DNA from: an uncultured Clostridia bacterium
GTDB lineage: Bacteria > Bacillota > Clostridia > Oscillospirales > Ruminococcaceae
Direction: 5' to 3'
DNA: 64,000 bases
NCBI GenBank assembly: GCA_947627875.1
Contig: CANQXS010000012.1
Span: 1 to 64,000 of the forward strand
Below the pieces are notes generated by a model. It saw only the letters and a list, made by a program, of their open reading frames with translations, was not told the origin of the DNA and made no database searches. A program made the position numbers and the translations under genes. Positions 62,951 to 64,000 of the stretch are shown here, in pieces (positions within the stretch are counted from its first letter, which is position 1; each line of letters opens with the position of its first letter).

Positions 62951-63817
62951 ATGAGTAGCTATGTTATTTTTGCGGATACCGGAGCCGACATTTCGCTGTC
63001 GCTCCTCGGAGAATGGGGCGTAAAGCACTGCCCGCTTACGTTCGCCTTTGACGGAGACGGCGTTTCGCACGGCGGCGGGGATATGCCCGTAAAGGAGTTT
63101 TACGACAGAATGAGAGCCGGAGGCGTTGCGAGGACTTCGGCTATGAACATCGAAACGGCGAAGAGCTATTTCGAGCCCGAGCTAAAAGCCGGAAACGACG
63201 TCTTTTACCTGACGTTTTCGTCGGGGCTCAGCTCGACCTACGCCTCAGCCTGCACCGCGGCAGAAGACCTTGCCGAGGAATATCCCGAGCGGAAGGTAGT
63301 CGTGGTCGATTCGCTCGCGGCCTCCGCGGGATACGGGCTGCTCCTCTGGCTCGCCGTAAAAAAGAGGGACGCGGGCGCGACTATTGAAGAGCTCGCGGAA
63401 TACTGCGAAAACATCAGGCTCAAAATATGCCATTGGTTCACCGTCGACGACCTCGTTTACTTAAAGCGCGGCGGAAGAGTTAGCGCAACGGCGGCGCTCG
63501 CCGGAGCGGTCCTGGGAATAAAGCCGATACTTCACGTCGACGACGAGGGGCATCTGATAAATATGGCAAAGGTAAGGGGCAGGAAGGCTTCGATAAAGGC
63601 CCTTGCCGACAAATACGGGGAGCTTCGCGACCCTTCGGAGGACGGCACCGTTTTCGTCTCGAACGGAGACTGCCCCGCCGACGCCGCAGCTCTTGCGGAT
63701 CAGCTCAGCGAAAGGTTCGGCGTTAAGGTCGAGCTTATAACCGACATCGGACCGGTAATCGGAGCCCATTCGGGTCCCGGAACGCTCGCGGTATTCTTTG
63801 TCGGGACACACAGGTAA
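62951..63817 (+). CDS. DegV family fatty-acid-binding protein
   Basis: DegV (FakB-like) proteins hold a fatty acid, often for phosphorylation by FakA. The 288-residue length is typical. Visible features are FADTGADISLSLLGEWGV, then TFSSGLSSTYASA, where the Ser pattern contacts the carboxylate. VVDSLAASAGYGLLLW and LKRGGRVSATAALAGAVLGIKPIL follow, and GPVIGAHSGPGTLAVFF ends it. A FakA partner is not in the window, so its exact lipid role is open. A strong promoter and GGGAGG ribosome site suggest good expression. Confidence 0.92.
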   Translation: MSSYVIFADTGADISLSLLGEWGVKHCPLTFAFDGDGVSHGGGDMPVKEFYDRMRAGGVARTSAMNIETAKSYFEPELKAGNDVFYLTFSSGLSSTYASACTAAEDLAEEYPERKVVVVDSLAASAGYGLLLWLAVKKRDAGATIEELAEYCENIRLKICHWFTVDDLVYLKRGGRVSATAALAGAVLGIKPILHVDDEGHLINMAKVRGRKASIKALADKYGELRDPSEDGTVFVSNGDCPADAAALADQLSERFGVKVELITDIGPVIGAHSGPGTLAVFFVGTHR

Positions 63818-63856
63818 ACAGGCGGCTTTGGTTTTTGTCCGAAAGGAGAGGTAAAT

Positions 63857-64000
63857 ATGGAAGGCTCGGGAACGGAAGAAGTCCGCGAGGAAAGGCGCCC
63901 GAAAAGCGCTGCCTCGGGCAGCAAACAGAAGAAACAGCAGACGGTGCTCCTGATACTTCTTATTTTGGTAGTCGCGGGGGTAGTGTTCATATTCTACCGC
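63857..64000 (+). CDS. Partial membrane protein, runs off the window
   Basis: An ATG after GAAAGGAGAGG opens a frame that stays open to the window end (48 codons). It encodes a charged N-terminus (MEGSGTEEVREERRPKSAAS), a Lys/Gln stretch and one membrane helix (TVLLILLILVVAGVVFIF). It follows degV by 39 bases and may be in its operon. The remaining protein is outside the window. Confidence 0.65.
   Translation, partial: MEGSGTEEVREERRPKSAASGSKQKKQQTVLLILLILVVAGVVFIFYR

Overview
The window is the chromosomal replication-origin neighbourhood of a GC-moderate, spore-forming, anaerobic Clostridia-type Firmicute, most like the Oscillospirales/Ruminococcaceae (inference). The evidence is the gene order serS-parB-parA-noc-rsmG-mnmG-mnmE-jag-yidC-yidD-rnpA-rpmH // dnaA-dnaN-yaaA-recF-remB-gyrB-gyrA, an intact sporulation sigK, a one-chain pyruvate:ferredoxin oxidoreductase, a complete Rnf complex, and AGGAGG-type ribosome sites. 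Genes left of rpmH lie mostly on the minus strand and genes right of dnaA on the plus strand, as expected for leading strands leaving oriC.

Layout: 0.4-12.5 kb holds chromosome segregation, tRNA modification, membrane insertion and RNase P genes, with two parS-like sites. 12.5-15 kb holds the rpmH and dnaA promoters, dnaA, and a 789-base dnaA-dnaN gap with the probable unwinding element. 15-23 kb carries dnaN to gyrA plus sigK. 23.7-34 kb is metabolic: tmk, a small exporter, queH, an acyl-CoA-ligase/E2-like pair, a FliB-like protein, GtrA and nifJ. 34.4-39.1 kb is a tyrosine phospho-relay and LCP cassette (CpsB, sortase-type surface protein, CpsC with a (Gly-Tyr)7 tail, CpsD, LCP). 39.2-42.2 kb has a nucleotidyltransferase, a GT2-TPR glycosyltransferase and a collagen-like protein. 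42.4-53.4 kb has five tandem paralogous substrate-binding lipoproteins, then a membrane-anchored GH30 and a cytoplasmic GH43 enzyme, with no ABC permease in the window. 53.4-55.4 kb has two XRE regulators and tRNA-Pro(CGG). 55.7-62.5 kb is one minus-strand operon: rnfCDGEAB, apbE, a NusG-II protein and a Gx transporter. A degV gene and a truncated membrane-protein gene close the window.

Three families of intergenic structured repeats are visible. REP1 has five copies of a roughly 110-150 base multi-hairpin element. REP2 has two copies, each following REP1 in the same orientation. The third family has four GC-rich cloverleaf-like palindromes, in which an outer stem encloses several hairpins.

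The most unusual points are the five-fold lipoprotein array with its two glycosidases, the Tyr-rich CpsC tail facing a Tyr-rich CpsD tail, the degenerate DnaA-box-like motifs next to a DnaA-trio tract, an apparent AUU start for rsmG, an E2-like acyltransferase lacking its catalytic His, and the cloverleaf family. All functional statements come from reading the sequence and from recalled family knowledge; no searches were run.
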